This document shows positions 35,659 to 42,786 of a DNA stretch of 64,000 nucleotides, in pieces (the stretch's first letter is position 1; every line of letters begins with the position of its first letter). The position numbers and the translations under genes are program-made. A model generated the notes under the pieces. The model was not told the DNA's origin. It did no database searches and saw only the letters and a program-made list of their open reading frames with translations. The stretch is from Rhodococcus sp. 4CII. Lineage in GTDB: Bacteria > Actinomycetota > Actinomycetes > Mycobacteriales > Mycobacteriaceae. Location of the stretch: contig NZ_JACCFE010000002.1 in assembly GCF_014256275.1 (NCBI RefSeq), positions 4,010,001 to 4,074,000 on the forward strand, given 5' to 3'.

Positions 35659-35722
35659 ACCCCCACCGGAATGTGACGGCCAACACAGGTAACGAAGGGG
35701 GTGTTTTACCCCGTGTGGGGGT
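35659..35722. promoter_or_regulatory. Inverted repeat between LAL regulator and monooxygenase
   Basis: ACCCCCAC at 35659-35666 and GTGGGGGT at 35715-35722 are perfect 8-base inverted repeats in the divergent promoter region. Between them are GGAATGTGACGG and the T-rich GTGTTTTACCCC. Wide spacing suggests two half-sites bound cooperatively, as LuxR-type activators often do. It could also be chance in a GC-rich genome. Confidence 0.35.
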
Positions 35723-35808
35723 GATGTGACGTGGGTCATCGTGGTTGGCATGCCCGGTTGGCCGCTCCAACTCAGCCGGAACCCATCGTTCACGAGGAGC
35801 TCAGCACC

Positions 35809-37455
35809 ATGTCAAAGACCATTTCTTCCGCCGACGTCGATGTCGTCGTCGTGGGCGCCGGATTCGCCGGCCTCTACGCGCTGCGCAAGTTGCGCGACAC
35901 GATGAACCTGACGACGCGCGTGTTCGAGGCCGGATCGGACGTGGGCGGCACCTGGTTCTGGAATCGGTACCCGGGAGCCCGCTGCGACATCGAAAGCATC
36001 CACTACTCGTACTCGTTCGACGAGGATCTGCAGCAGGAATGGCAGTGGAGTGAGAAGTTCGCGGGGCAACCGGAGATCCTCCGCTACCTCGAACACGTCG
36101 CCGACCGCTTCGACCTGCGCAAAGACATCACGTTCGGCACCCGGGTGGTCGGTGTGCACTGGGACGACGACGACTCGGTGTGGACGGTGCACACCGACGA
36201 CGGGCAGAGCGTGCGGAGTCGCTTCTTCATCTCGGGTGCGGGCAACCTGTCCGTCCCGAAGACCCCGGAGTTCGGCGGCATCGACAACTTCCGCGGCGAG
36301 GTGCTGCTCACCGGCAACTGGCCGAGGGAGGGCGCCGACTTCACCGGCAAACGCGTCGCCGTGATCGGGACCGGGGCGAGCGGCATCCAGGCCATCCCGT
36401 TCATCGCCGAGGATGCGGCCGAACTGGTGGTGTTCCAGCGGACCCCCAACTTCGCCACCCCCCTCGGCAACGGTCCCATCGACCCGGACGAGGTGGCCGA
36501 GATCAAGCGCAACTACGGCGAGGTCCGGGACGCGGCCCGCAACCACTTCCTCGGCGTGCCGTTCACCCAGGTGCAGCCGTCCGCGCTCGCCGTCGAGGCC
36601 GACGAGCGTCGCCGCACGTTCGACGAACGCTGGAACGCCGGCGGGTTCCGGCTGTTCATCGACTCCTACCAGGACATCCTGTTCGACAAGGCCGCCAACG
36701 ACACGATCGCCGACTACATCCGGGAGCGGATCCACGAGCGCGTCCAGGACCCGGCGAAGGCGGCGACGCTGGCGCCGACGGGCTACGCGTACGGCACCAA
36801 GCGGCCCCCGCTCGAGACCAACTACTACGAGGCGTTCAACCGCGACTCGGTGAGCGTCGTCGACGTGAAGTCCACGCCGATCGACGAGATCACCGCGAGC
36901 GGGGTCCGGGTGGGTGACCGAGTCTACGAGGTCGACACCATCGTCCTGGCAACCGGATTCGACGCGATGACCGGTCCGCTGATGGCGATGGACATCCGCG
37001 GTCGAGGCGGGCTGCGGCTGGCCGAGAAGTGGGAGCACGGGCCCCGGACGTACCTCGGGATCATGGTCAACGAGTTCCCGAACCTGTTCCTCGTCACCGG
37101 ACCGCAGTCGCCGTCGGTGCTGTACAACATGCCGCTCGCCATCGAGGACCACGTCGACTTCGCCACCGACGCGATCGACCACCTGAACGGCCGCGGCCTC
37201 GACGTCATCGAGCCCACCGCACAGGCCGAAAGCGACTGGGGCGCATTGACCAACGAGATCGCCGACCAGACCCTGCTGCCGGAGACGAACTCGTGGTACA
37301 TGGGCGCGAACATTCCCGGTAAGCCCCGCGCCTGCATGGTCTACCTCGGCGGGGCGCCCACCTACCGGGCGACGTGCGCCGAGGTCGTCGAGGCCGGCTA
37401 CTCCGGTTTCGACCTCGCCCGGGCCGAGGCCCGCGCCGCCACCACCGTGTCCTGA
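35809..37455 (+). CDS. Flavin-dependent monooxygenase, Baeyer-Villiger type
   Basis: A 548-residue FAD/NADPH enzyme of the cyclohexanone/phenylacetone monooxygenase class, which inserts oxygen next to a ketone to give an ester. FAD motif VVVVGAGFAGLYALRKLRD lies at about 12-30, and the second Rossmann motif VAVIGTGASGIQA is present. The BVMO fingerprint region reads FRGEVLLTGNWP (161-172): the consensus FxGxxxHxxxW(P/D) His is replaced by Leu167. The conserved ATGFDAMTG and NMPLAIEDHVDF blocks are intact. ATG 35809 follows GAGGAG. It is followed 28 bases later by an esterase that could hydrolyse the ester product, a classic pairing. The His-to-Leu change leaves exact activity open. Confidence 0.9.
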   Translation: MSKTISSADVDVVVVGAGFAGLYALRKLRDTMNLTTRVFEAGSDVGGTWFWNRYPGARCDIESIHYSYSFDEDLQQEWQWSEKFAGQPEILRYLEHVADRFDLRKDITFGTRVVGVHWDDDDSVWTVHTDDGQSVRSRFFISGAGNLSVPKTPEFGGIDNFRGEVLLTGNWPREGADFTGKRVAVIGTGASGIQAIPFIAEDAAELVVFQRTPNFATPLGNGPIDPDEVAEIKRNYGEVRDAARNHFLGVPFTQVQPSALAVEADERRRTFDERWNAGGFRLFIDSYQDILFDKAANDTIADYIRERIHERVQDPAKAATLAPTGYAYGTKRPPLETNYYEAFNRDSVSVVDVKSTPIDEITASGVRVGDRVYEVDTIVLATGFDAMTGPLMAMDIRGRGGLRLAEKWEHGPRTYLGIMVNEFPNLFLVTGPQSPSVLYNMPLAIEDHVDFATDAIDHLNGRGLDVIEPTAQAESDWGALTNEIADQTLLPETNSWYMGANIPGKPRACMVYLGGAPTYRATCAEVVEAGYSGFDLARAEARAATTVS

Positions 37456-37483
37456 CCCAGAACCCCCGACAGAGGAGACCGAC

Positions 37484-38428
37484 ATGGCACTCGACGCACA
37501 CGCAGCAGAACTGATCGCCGGACTGCAGGCGCAAGGTATGAAGGCTTTCGAGCAGATGACCGTGGACGAGGCCCGCGCGGTGGTGGGCACGTTCACCGGA
37601 CTGCAGGCGCCGCCCGAACCCGTGGCCCGGGTGGCGGACGCACACTACGTCAGCGGCGGCACGCAGATCCCGCTGCGGATCTACGTGCCCGACGGTCCGG
37701 CGCCGCATCCGGTGGTCCTGTACTTCCACGGCGGCGGGTTCGTCGCCGGCGACCTCGACGTGATCGACGAACCGGCGCGGGCGGTCGCGAACGGTACGGG
37801 CGCGGTCGTGGTGGCCGCGACGTACCGCCGCGCTCCCGAGCATCGCTTCCCCGCAGCCGCCGACGACGCCGCGGCCGCCCTGCAGTGGGTGGCCGACACC
37901 GTCACCGAATACGGCGGCGACGCCGGCAACGTCGTCGTCATGGGCGACAGCGCCGGCGGCAACCTGGCCGCCGTCACCGCGCTGCGCGCACGCGACGCGG
38001 GCGGACCCCACCTGCGGGGGCAGGTGCTGATCTATCCGGTAATCGATCCCAACGCGGAGTTCCCGTCCCGGCGGGAGTTCGCCGAGGGGTACATCATCGG
38101 CGCCGGCGACCTCGACTGGTTCTGGAGCAACTACCTGTCCTCGCCCGACGACGCGCAACATCCGTATGCGATACCGAGTCGCGCCACGAGCCTCGAGGGA
38201 CTTCCGCCGGCCCTCGTGCTCACCACCGAGAACGAGGTGGCGCGCGACGAGGCCGAAGCGTACGCCGCGTCGCTGCGGCAGGCCGGGGTCGATACCGAAG
38301 CGATCCGGTTCGACGGTCTGATCCACGGAGCGTTCTGGATGTCCGGGGCCGTGCCGCGCAGCAGCGAAATGCGTGCGGCGGTCGTCGAGTTCGTGAAGAG
38401 GGTGACGGCCACCGCCCCCGTCGTGTGA
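37484..38428 (+). CDS. Alpha/beta hydrolase, HSL-type esterase
   Basis: A 314-residue esterase/lipase of the hormone-sensitive-lipase family. The oxyanion motif HGGG begins at His82 (YFHGGGFVAGDLD) and the nucleophile elbow GDSAGG has Ser156. The Asp lies within the segment ending AEAYAASLRQAG and the His is in DGLIHGAFWM. Length is typical. ATG 37484 has an AGAGGAGA site. Downstream of a Baeyer-Villiger-type oxidase it likely cleaves the ester or lactone formed, so the two genes convert a ketone to an acid plus an alcohol. The substrate is not known. Confidence 0.9.
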   Translation: MALDAHAAELIAGLQAQGMKAFEQMTVDEARAVVGTFTGLQAPPEPVARVADAHYVSGGTQIPLRIYVPDGPAPHPVVLYFHGGGFVAGDLDVIDEPARAVANGTGAVVVAATYRRAPEHRFPAAADDAAAALQWVADTVTEYGGDAGNVVVMGDSAGGNLAAVTALRARDAGGPHLRGQVLIYPVIDPNAEFPSRREFAEGYIIGAGDLDWFWSNYLSSPDDAQHPYAIPSRATSLEGLPPALVLTTENEVARDEAEAYAASLRQAGVDTEAIRFDGLIHGAFWMSGAVPRSSEMRAAVVEFVKRVTATAPVV

Positions 38429-38443
38429 CGTGACCCGGTCGCG

Positions 38444-38478
38444 TCAGCCCTCGACTCGAGCCTCGAGTCGGGGGCTGA
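38444..38478 (+). terminator. Hairpin after the esterase gene
   Basis: Two 17-base arms, 38444-38460 and 38462-38478, pair with a single T-G wobble; the core is CGACTCGAG/CTCGAGTCG. It lies 15 bases after the esterase stop and overlaps the stop of the convergent acetyltransferase remnant, so it can serve both directions. No strong T-run follows. Confidence 0.6.
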
Positions 38479-38778
38479 TGCGTGGCCATTCCTCGTCGAC
38501 CATCGAGAAGAGCGCGGTGTTGCGCCAGGTTCCGCCGCGTCGGCGTCGGTGCTTGCGCAGGATGCCCTCGAACTCGGCTCCCAGTTTGGCGTGGCGCCGC
38601 CGCGGGAGTGGGCGTTGCGTTCGTCGGTGTGCCTTCGACGCGGACGGCGATGGCGACCGACGTCCAGTGGAAGATCCGGGGGTCGTCGACCGCGTCCAGC
38701 AGTCCGTCGACGTGCATCTCGCCCGGCGGCTCGAGCCGCACGTGCCGCCCGGTGAGAAATGGGGTGCGCGAACCGGGA
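38444..38778 (-). pseudogene. GNAT acetyltransferase, internally deleted
   Basis: The minus strand shows two ends of a GNAT-family protein. The N-terminal end is TPFLTGRHVRLEPPGEMHVD, then LLDAVDDPRIFHWTSVAIAV. In another frame the C-terminal end is KLGAEFEGILRKHRRRRGGT, then NTALFSMVDEEWPRISPRLE with stop at 38444. The middle, including the acetyl-CoA pyrophosphate loop, is missing: only about 110 codons remain where about 200 are expected. The frames do not join, so no enzyme is made. Confidence 0.65.
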
Positions 38779-38783
38779 TTCGC

Positions 38784-40145
38784 TCATCGCACCGGCTCGG
38801 GAGATTTCAGCATCGGCCGGTGGTCCGAACCGGGACCGGTGTGGCCGCGAGCCGGAGGATGCCGAAGAGTCGCGCGCAGGAACACGAAGAACAGCACCAC
38901 CAGCAGTCCCGCGCGGCCCCACACCCCGAACTTCACCAGAACCTCGAACGTCGACGCGTCCGTCTGCGCGGCGAGGGCGCCGAAATACTTGAAGACGCCG
39001 ATCCCCATCGACAGGTCGGCCACGAGATACGCCGCGACGAGCCCCCACGGGACGCGCAGCAGGACGAAGAACGGGATGAGCCACAGCGTGTACTGCGGCG
39101 AATGCACCTTGTGCAGCAGCAGGAAACCGCACAGCATGGCCGCGCTGACGGCGATCCACGGGTACACGCCGTCGCGGTGGAATCGCATCCAGCCGAGCCG
39201 CAGGGCGATCGCGAACGCGACGCACACGAGAAGCGGCGACAGCAGGCTCACCGTCTGGTCGTATGCCGGGAGCGGGACGTCGTCGGAGACCGGACCGAAC
39301 AGCGGTCGCAGGCCCCAGTACCAGATGGAATTGGTGGTGAGGTCGGCCTGACGGTTCTGCTGGAACGTGAACGACGCCCGCCACCCGCTGTAGGAGATGA
39401 GAGCGAACGGCAGGTTCACCGCCACGACGGTGGTGATCGCGGCGGCCGCGACCATCATCGCGCCGCGCACGTCGTAGCGTCGGCCGGCGGTGCCGTTCCG
39501 GGTGAGGACGTACGCCATCAGTGGGAGCACGAACGCGCCCGGATACAGCTTCAGACAGAAACCGATGGCGAGGAGCACCGCCGCGAGGACGGCGCGGGCG
39601 CGGAGCGGGATGCGCTCGAACGTCATGACGAAGATCGCGGCCACCGACGTTGCGACCACCGGCAGTTCCCAGTTGTGGAAGGCGTACAGGACCAGCGGCG
39701 GAGTCGCCGACCACAGCAACGCCCACCACCCCGCCAGACGTCCCAGCATCCATGCCGTGAGCAGGCCGAACGGCGCGAGGATCAGCGCCGAGTGCAGCAG
39801 GAAGTCGGCGTCGGTGTGGGAACCGATGCCGCCGAGCCACATGAGGACACCGCTCAGAACCGGGTACTCGACGGTGCCGCCGGTGAGCACGCCGTCGGCG
39901 TTGATCCCCCCAGTGACGTACGGGAAGACGTGCAGGTTGACGTCGCGGCCGAGCCACAGGAACTGGATGTCGGAATAGCAGACCTGCGTGTCCTTGATGC
40001 GGTCGAAGAGCAGGCTTCGCCCGACGCCGTCGAACGGCGCCCCGGCGCACCGCGCCTTCTGCAGGTAGCCGGCGAGCATGGCGAGGCCCGCCAACCCGAC
40101 GACGAACGCCGTGATCGGCGACCGCTGCCGAGCTCCGATATGCAT
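38784..40145 (-). CDS. GT87-family glycosyltransferase, second copy
   Basis: A 453-residue GT-C-fold membrane enzyme from ATG 40145. The first helix (ITAFVVGLAGLAMLAGYLQK) is followed by an outside loop with DTQVCYSDIQFLWLGRDVNL and GGTVEYPVLSGVLMWLGG, the same YSD...EYPVLSG arrangement as the GT87 gene at 31284. It has roughly ten helices, with LHKVHSPQYTLWLIPFFVLL near the end. It probably transfers a sugar from a polyprenyl phosphate during envelope polysaccharide synthesis. It is about 85 residues shorter than its paralogue and in the opposite orientation. Together the two GT87 genes flank the LAL-monooxygenase insert. Confidence 0.87.
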   Translation of the reverse strand: MHIGARQRSPITAFVVGLAGLAMLAGYLQKARCAGAPFDGVGRSLLFDRIKDTQVCYSDIQFLWLGRDVNLHVFPYVTGGINADGVLTGGTVEYPVLSGVLMWLGGIGSHTDADFLLHSALILAPFGLLTAWMLGRLAGWWALLWSATPPLVLYAFHNWELPVVATSVAAIFVMTFERIPLRARAVLAAVLLAIGFCLKLYPGAFVLPLMAYVLTRNGTAGRRYDVRGAMMVAAAAITTVVAVNLPFALISYSGWRASFTFQQNRQADLTTNSIWYWGLRPLFGPVSDDVPLPAYDQTVSLLSPLLVCVAFAIALRLGWMRFHRDGVYPWIAVSAAMLCGFLLLHKVHSPQYTLWLIPFFVLLRVPWGLVAAYLVADLSMGIGVFKYFGALAAQTDASTFEVLVKFGVWGRAGLLVVLFFVFLRATLRHPPARGHTGPGSDHRPMLKSPEPVR

Positions 40146-40206
40146 GAATCCACACTAAGGTGCGCGGGCCCCCGCGTGCGAAGCGGAAACGCCGTGCGTG
40201 CGGCGG

Positions 40207-40428
40207 TCAGTCCTCCGTCCGGCGCAGGGCGTCGGGCTTGTGGACGGCGTCCTTTCCGGTCTTGTCGCTGACGACGCGGTACTGCGGGTCGTCCTCGGAG
40301 GCCCGCACGGTGCGGCCCGCCGCCCTGGTGTCCTCGGTGATCTCTTCCTCGACCTCGCCGGACGTGGTGGTGCCGTGCGTCTTCCACTCCACCTTGTCGC
40401 CTCGGTGCAAATTCTTGTCGGCTGCCAT
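40207..40428 (-). CDS. DUF2945 (hypervirulence-associated TUDOR domain) protein
   Basis: A 73-residue protein from ATG 40428. DKNLHRGDKVEWKTHGTTTS, then GEVEEEITEDTR and PQYRVVSDKTGKDAVHKPDA are the characteristic pattern of DUF2945: a small SH3/TUDOR-like beta barrel that begins with a GDxVxW motif. Fungal relatives are called hypervirulence-associated proteins; the bacterial role is unknown. It stands alone between the GT87 gene and the rpsF operon, divergent from the latter. Confidence 0.8.
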   Translation of the reverse strand: MAADKNLHRGDKVEWKTHGTTTSGEVEEEITEDTRAAGRTVRASEDDPQYRVVSDKTGKDAVHKPDALRRTED

Positions 40429-40535
40429 CGTGTCTGCGTACCCATCGGTACCCCCGATCACACCGGACGGCCTGATTTCGCTGGTCAGGGGCTCGTCATG
40501 TACCCTGCAAAGGTTGCTGACGCAACGACCCTCCT

Positions 40536-40560
40536 GCCACGGACAGTCCGTGGCCGTTTT
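40536..40560 (+). promoter_or_regulatory. Leader hairpin upstream of rpsF
   Basis: GCCACGGA (40536-40543) and TCCGTGGC (40547-40554) form a perfect 8-bp stem with a CAG loop, followed by CGTTTT, 30 bases before the rpsF start. It could be an attenuator or part of a ribosomal-protein autoregulatory leader. The CCG-containing stem recalls the S6:S18-binding leader found before rpsF in other bacteria, but I cannot show the full motif. Confidence 0.5.
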
Positions 40561-40589
40561 CACTAGTCCATAGGAGGTGATGAGGTCTT

Positions 40590-40877
40590 ATGCGTCATTA
40601 CGAATTGATGGTCATCCTTGACCCCAGCCTGGACGAGCGCACTGTTGCTCCTTCGCTGGATACGTTCCTCAATGTTGTTCGCCAGGACGGCGGCAAGATC
40701 GACAAGGTCGATGTCTGGGGTAAGCGTCGTCTCGCCTACGAGATCCTGAAGCACAGCGAAGGCATCTACGCGGTGATCGACATCAGCGCTACGCCCGCCA
40801 CCGTCGCGGAGCTCGATCGTCAGCTCGGTCTGAACGAGTCGGTGCTGCGTACGAAGGTTCTGCGCCACAACAAGTGA
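40590..40877 (+). CDS. rpsF: 30S ribosomal protein S6
   Basis: A 95-residue S6. RHYELMVILDPSLDERTVAP is the typical N-terminal strand-helix, followed by GGKIDKVDVWGKRRLAYEIL and ISATPATVAELDRQLGLNES ending in RHNK. S6 binds S18 and 16S rRNA in the 30S platform. It starts at ATG 40590 behind AGGAGGTGATG. It is the first gene of the conserved rpsF-ssb-rpsR-rplI operon (Rv0053-Rv0056 order); 65 bases separate it from ssb. Confidence 0.97.
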   Translation: MRHYELMVILDPSLDERTVAPSLDTFLNVVRQDGGKIDKVDVWGKRRLAYEILKHSEGIYAVIDISATPATVAELDRQLGLNESVLRTKVLRHNK

Positions 40878-40942
40878 TTTCTGTCGGTCACCAGCCCTAG
40901 GCTCGTGCCCAACCGAACTCCACATTCTGCAGGAGGAACCAT

Positions 40943-41464
40943 ATGGCAGGCGACACCGTCATCACCGTCATCGGAAACTTGACGGCTGATCCGGAGCTTC
41001 GATTCACCCCCGCGGGTGCCGCGGTCGCGAACTTCACTGTCGCGTCCACGCCCCGCACCTTCGACCGTCAGACCAATGAATGGAAAGACGGCGAAGCACT
41101 GTTTCTGCGTTGCAACATCTGGCGCGAGGCAGCCGAGAACGTCGCGGAGAGCTTGACCCGTGGCTCGCGAGTGATCGTGAGCGGCCGGCTCAAGCAGCGC
41201 TCCTACGAAACTCGTGAAGGTGAAAAGCGCACTGTCGTCGAGCTCGAGGTCGACGAGATCGGCCCCTCGCTGAGGTACGCCACGGCCAAGGTCAACAAGG
41301 CCAACCGTGGTGGCGGCAGCGGCGGTGGCTTCGGTTCCTCCGGCGGATCGGGCGGCGGACGTCCGCAATCCAACACCGGCGGAGATGATCCGTGGGGCAG
41401 CGCGCCGCAGGCGTCCGGCTCCTTCGGAGGCTCTGGTGGTGGGAGCGACGAACCCCCGTTCTGA
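40943..41464 (+). CDS. ssb: Single-stranded DNA-binding protein
   Basis: A 173-residue SSB. The N-terminal OB-fold (about 1-115) begins AGDTVITVIGNLTADPELRF and includes VANFTVASTPRTFDRQTNEW and FLRCNIWREAAENVAESL. A Gly/Ser-rich linker leads to the acidic tip ending DEPPF, which recruits DNA-repair and replication partners. Tetrameric SSB protects single-stranded DNA. ATG 40943 lies behind AGGAGG. Its place between rpsF and rpsR is universal in this phylum. Confidence 0.97.
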   Translation: MAGDTVITVIGNLTADPELRFTPAGAAVANFTVASTPRTFDRQTNEWKDGEALFLRCNIWREAAENVAESLTRGSRVIVSGRLKQRSYETREGEKRTVVELEVDEIGPSLRYATAKVNKANRGGGSGGGFGSSGGSGGGRPQSNTGGDDPWGSAPQASGSFGGSGGGSDEPPF

Positions 41465-41502
41465 TCCGTACCTGATCGGAACATCCAGAAAAGAGCAAAC
41501 AA

Positions 41503-41745
41503 ATGCCGAAGCCGCCCTTGCGCGACAAGGTAATGAAGAAGAAGATCTGCATCTTCTGCAAAGAGAAGAACACGCAGATCAACTACAAGGACACGACGCT
41601 GCTGCGTAAGTACGTCAGCGACCGCGGCAAGATCCGCGCGCGCCGTGTCACCGGCAACTGCGTCCAGCACCAGCGCGACGTTGCCATTGCCGTCAAGAAC
41701 TCACGTGAGGTGGCGTTGCTGCCTTACGCCACCGTGGCTCGCTAA
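41503..41745 (+). CDS. rpsR: 30S ribosomal protein S18, Cys-containing form
   Basis: An 80-residue S18. KKKICIFCKEKNTQINYKDT retains a CxxC pair and a later Cys (VTGNCVQHQRDV), so it is the zinc-type (C+) S18. The paralogous C- form is normally encoded elsewhere and induced on zinc starvation. LLRKYVSDRGKIRARRVTGN is the rRNA-binding core. It sits between ssb and rplI with 38 and 17 bases of spacing. ATG 41503. Confidence 0.96.
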   Translation: MPKPPLRDKVMKKKICIFCKEKNTQINYKDTTLLRKYVSDRGKIRARRVTGNCVQHQRDVAIAVKNSREVALLPYATVAR

Positions 41746-41762
41746 GGAAAGGGAGGAAAGAC

Positions 41763-42218
41763 ATGAAGCTCATCCTCACCGCTGACGTGGACAACCTCGG
41801 TGCGCCTGGCGACACCGTCGAGGTCAAGGACGGCTACGGCCGCAACTACCTGCTGCCCCGCGGCCTGGCCATCGTCGCCACCCGTGGCGCCGAGAAGCAG
41901 GTCGAGGGCATCCGTCGTGCGCAGGAAGCCCGCGCCGTGCGCGGTCTCGACCACGCCAAGGAGCTCAAGGACGCCATCGAGGGTCTCGAGAACATCTCGC
42001 TGACGGTCAAGACCGCCGGTGACAAGGGCAAGCTGTTCGGTTCGGTGACCGCCGCCGACGTTGCCGGTGCCATCAAGGCCGCCGGTGGACCCGTCGTCGA
42101 CAAGCGCAGCCTGGAGCTGCCGAAGGCTCACATCAAGGCGACCGGCAAGCACGCCATCGTCGTGAACCTGCACCCCGACGTGGTTGCGAAGTTCCACCTG
42201 AACGTCGTCGGCGCCTAG
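41763..42218 (+). CDS. rplI: 50S ribosomal protein L9
   Basis: A 151-residue L9. The N-terminal domain begins KLILTADVDNLGAPGDTVEV and KDGYGRNYLLPRGLA, the L9 signature. A long helix connects to the C-terminal domain containing LFGSVTAADVAGAI and ending VVAKFHLNVVGA. It binds the 23S rRNA at the L1 side. GGGAGG precedes ATG 41763. It is last in the operon and followed by a strong hairpin terminator. Confidence 0.97.
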   Translation: MKLILTADVDNLGAPGDTVEVKDGYGRNYLLPRGLAIVATRGAEKQVEGIRRAQEARAVRGLDHAKELKDAIEGLENISLTVKTAGDKGKLFGSVTAADVAGAIKAAGGPVVDKRSLELPKAHIKATGKHAIVVNLHPDVVAKFHLNVVGA

Positions 42219-42234
42219 TCGACTCGTTCGAACA

Positions 42235-42270
42235 CAGGCCCCCCGGACGCCTCGGCGTGCGGGGGGCCTG
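42235..42270 (+). terminator. Terminator of the rpsF-rplI operon
   Basis: CAGGCCCCCCG (42235-42245) pairs perfectly with CGGGGGGCCTG (42260-42270). The inner bases GACGCC/GGCGTG extend the stem with one mismatch around a TCGG-type loop. It is 17 bases after the rplI stop. It lacks a clean T-run, as is usual in this GC range. Confidence 0.75.
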
Positions 42271-42463
42271 CGCTTGTCGATTCCGGCTGCCGGCTCGCCC
42301 GCGTGTTTTCGGGGGTGTGAGGCGCGCAGGGGACCGGCTTCCAGGTGTGACTGGAAGTTAGCCGCCCCCGTCGGCGGTGTGTGAGGTGAATCATATTGCC
42401 ACGCAGGGGCGATCAACTCAACACGCCCGAGTCGTCAACGCGAAAGACACGCCGAACGGGTTT

Positions 42464-42592
42464 TCATCCACAGTGGGGAGAATCCAAAAAACGGCTCTGA
42501 ACTGGGGCTTTGAGATTGTGATATGCACTTATCCTCAGGTTATCCCCATGGGGTTAACAAACGTCCCCAGCGGTTTACACAATTTGTCCCCA
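42464..42592 (+). promoter_or_regulatory. Cluster of DnaA-box-like sites upstream of dnaB
   Basis: Four same-direction near-matches to the DnaA box TTATCCACA lie within 130 bases: TCATCCACA (42464), TTATCCTCA (42529), TTATCCCCA (42540) and TTGTCCCCA (42584). The segment is clearly more AT-rich than its surroundings and includes the palindrome CCCCATGGGG at 42544-42553. The dnaB start lies about 195 bases downstream. The sites could let DnaA regulate dnaB or titrate DnaA. The rest of the 42271-42786 gap shows no gene. Confidence 0.5.
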
Positions 42593-42786
42593 ACTGTGTA
42601 CACAGGCCGGTTTGAACCCTGGGTAGCTAATCCCTAACGTCGTCCCGGCGTGCCTCACGATCACGACGTCGGCAGCCGCGGAGAGCCTGCGAAGGTTGTC
42701 GGTGGGGGCGAGTACAAAGAGTTCGGGGCACCAAATACCGGAAGCATTTTCCGGGCGGCGCAACAGTGATGGGGAAGGTCGGTCGA

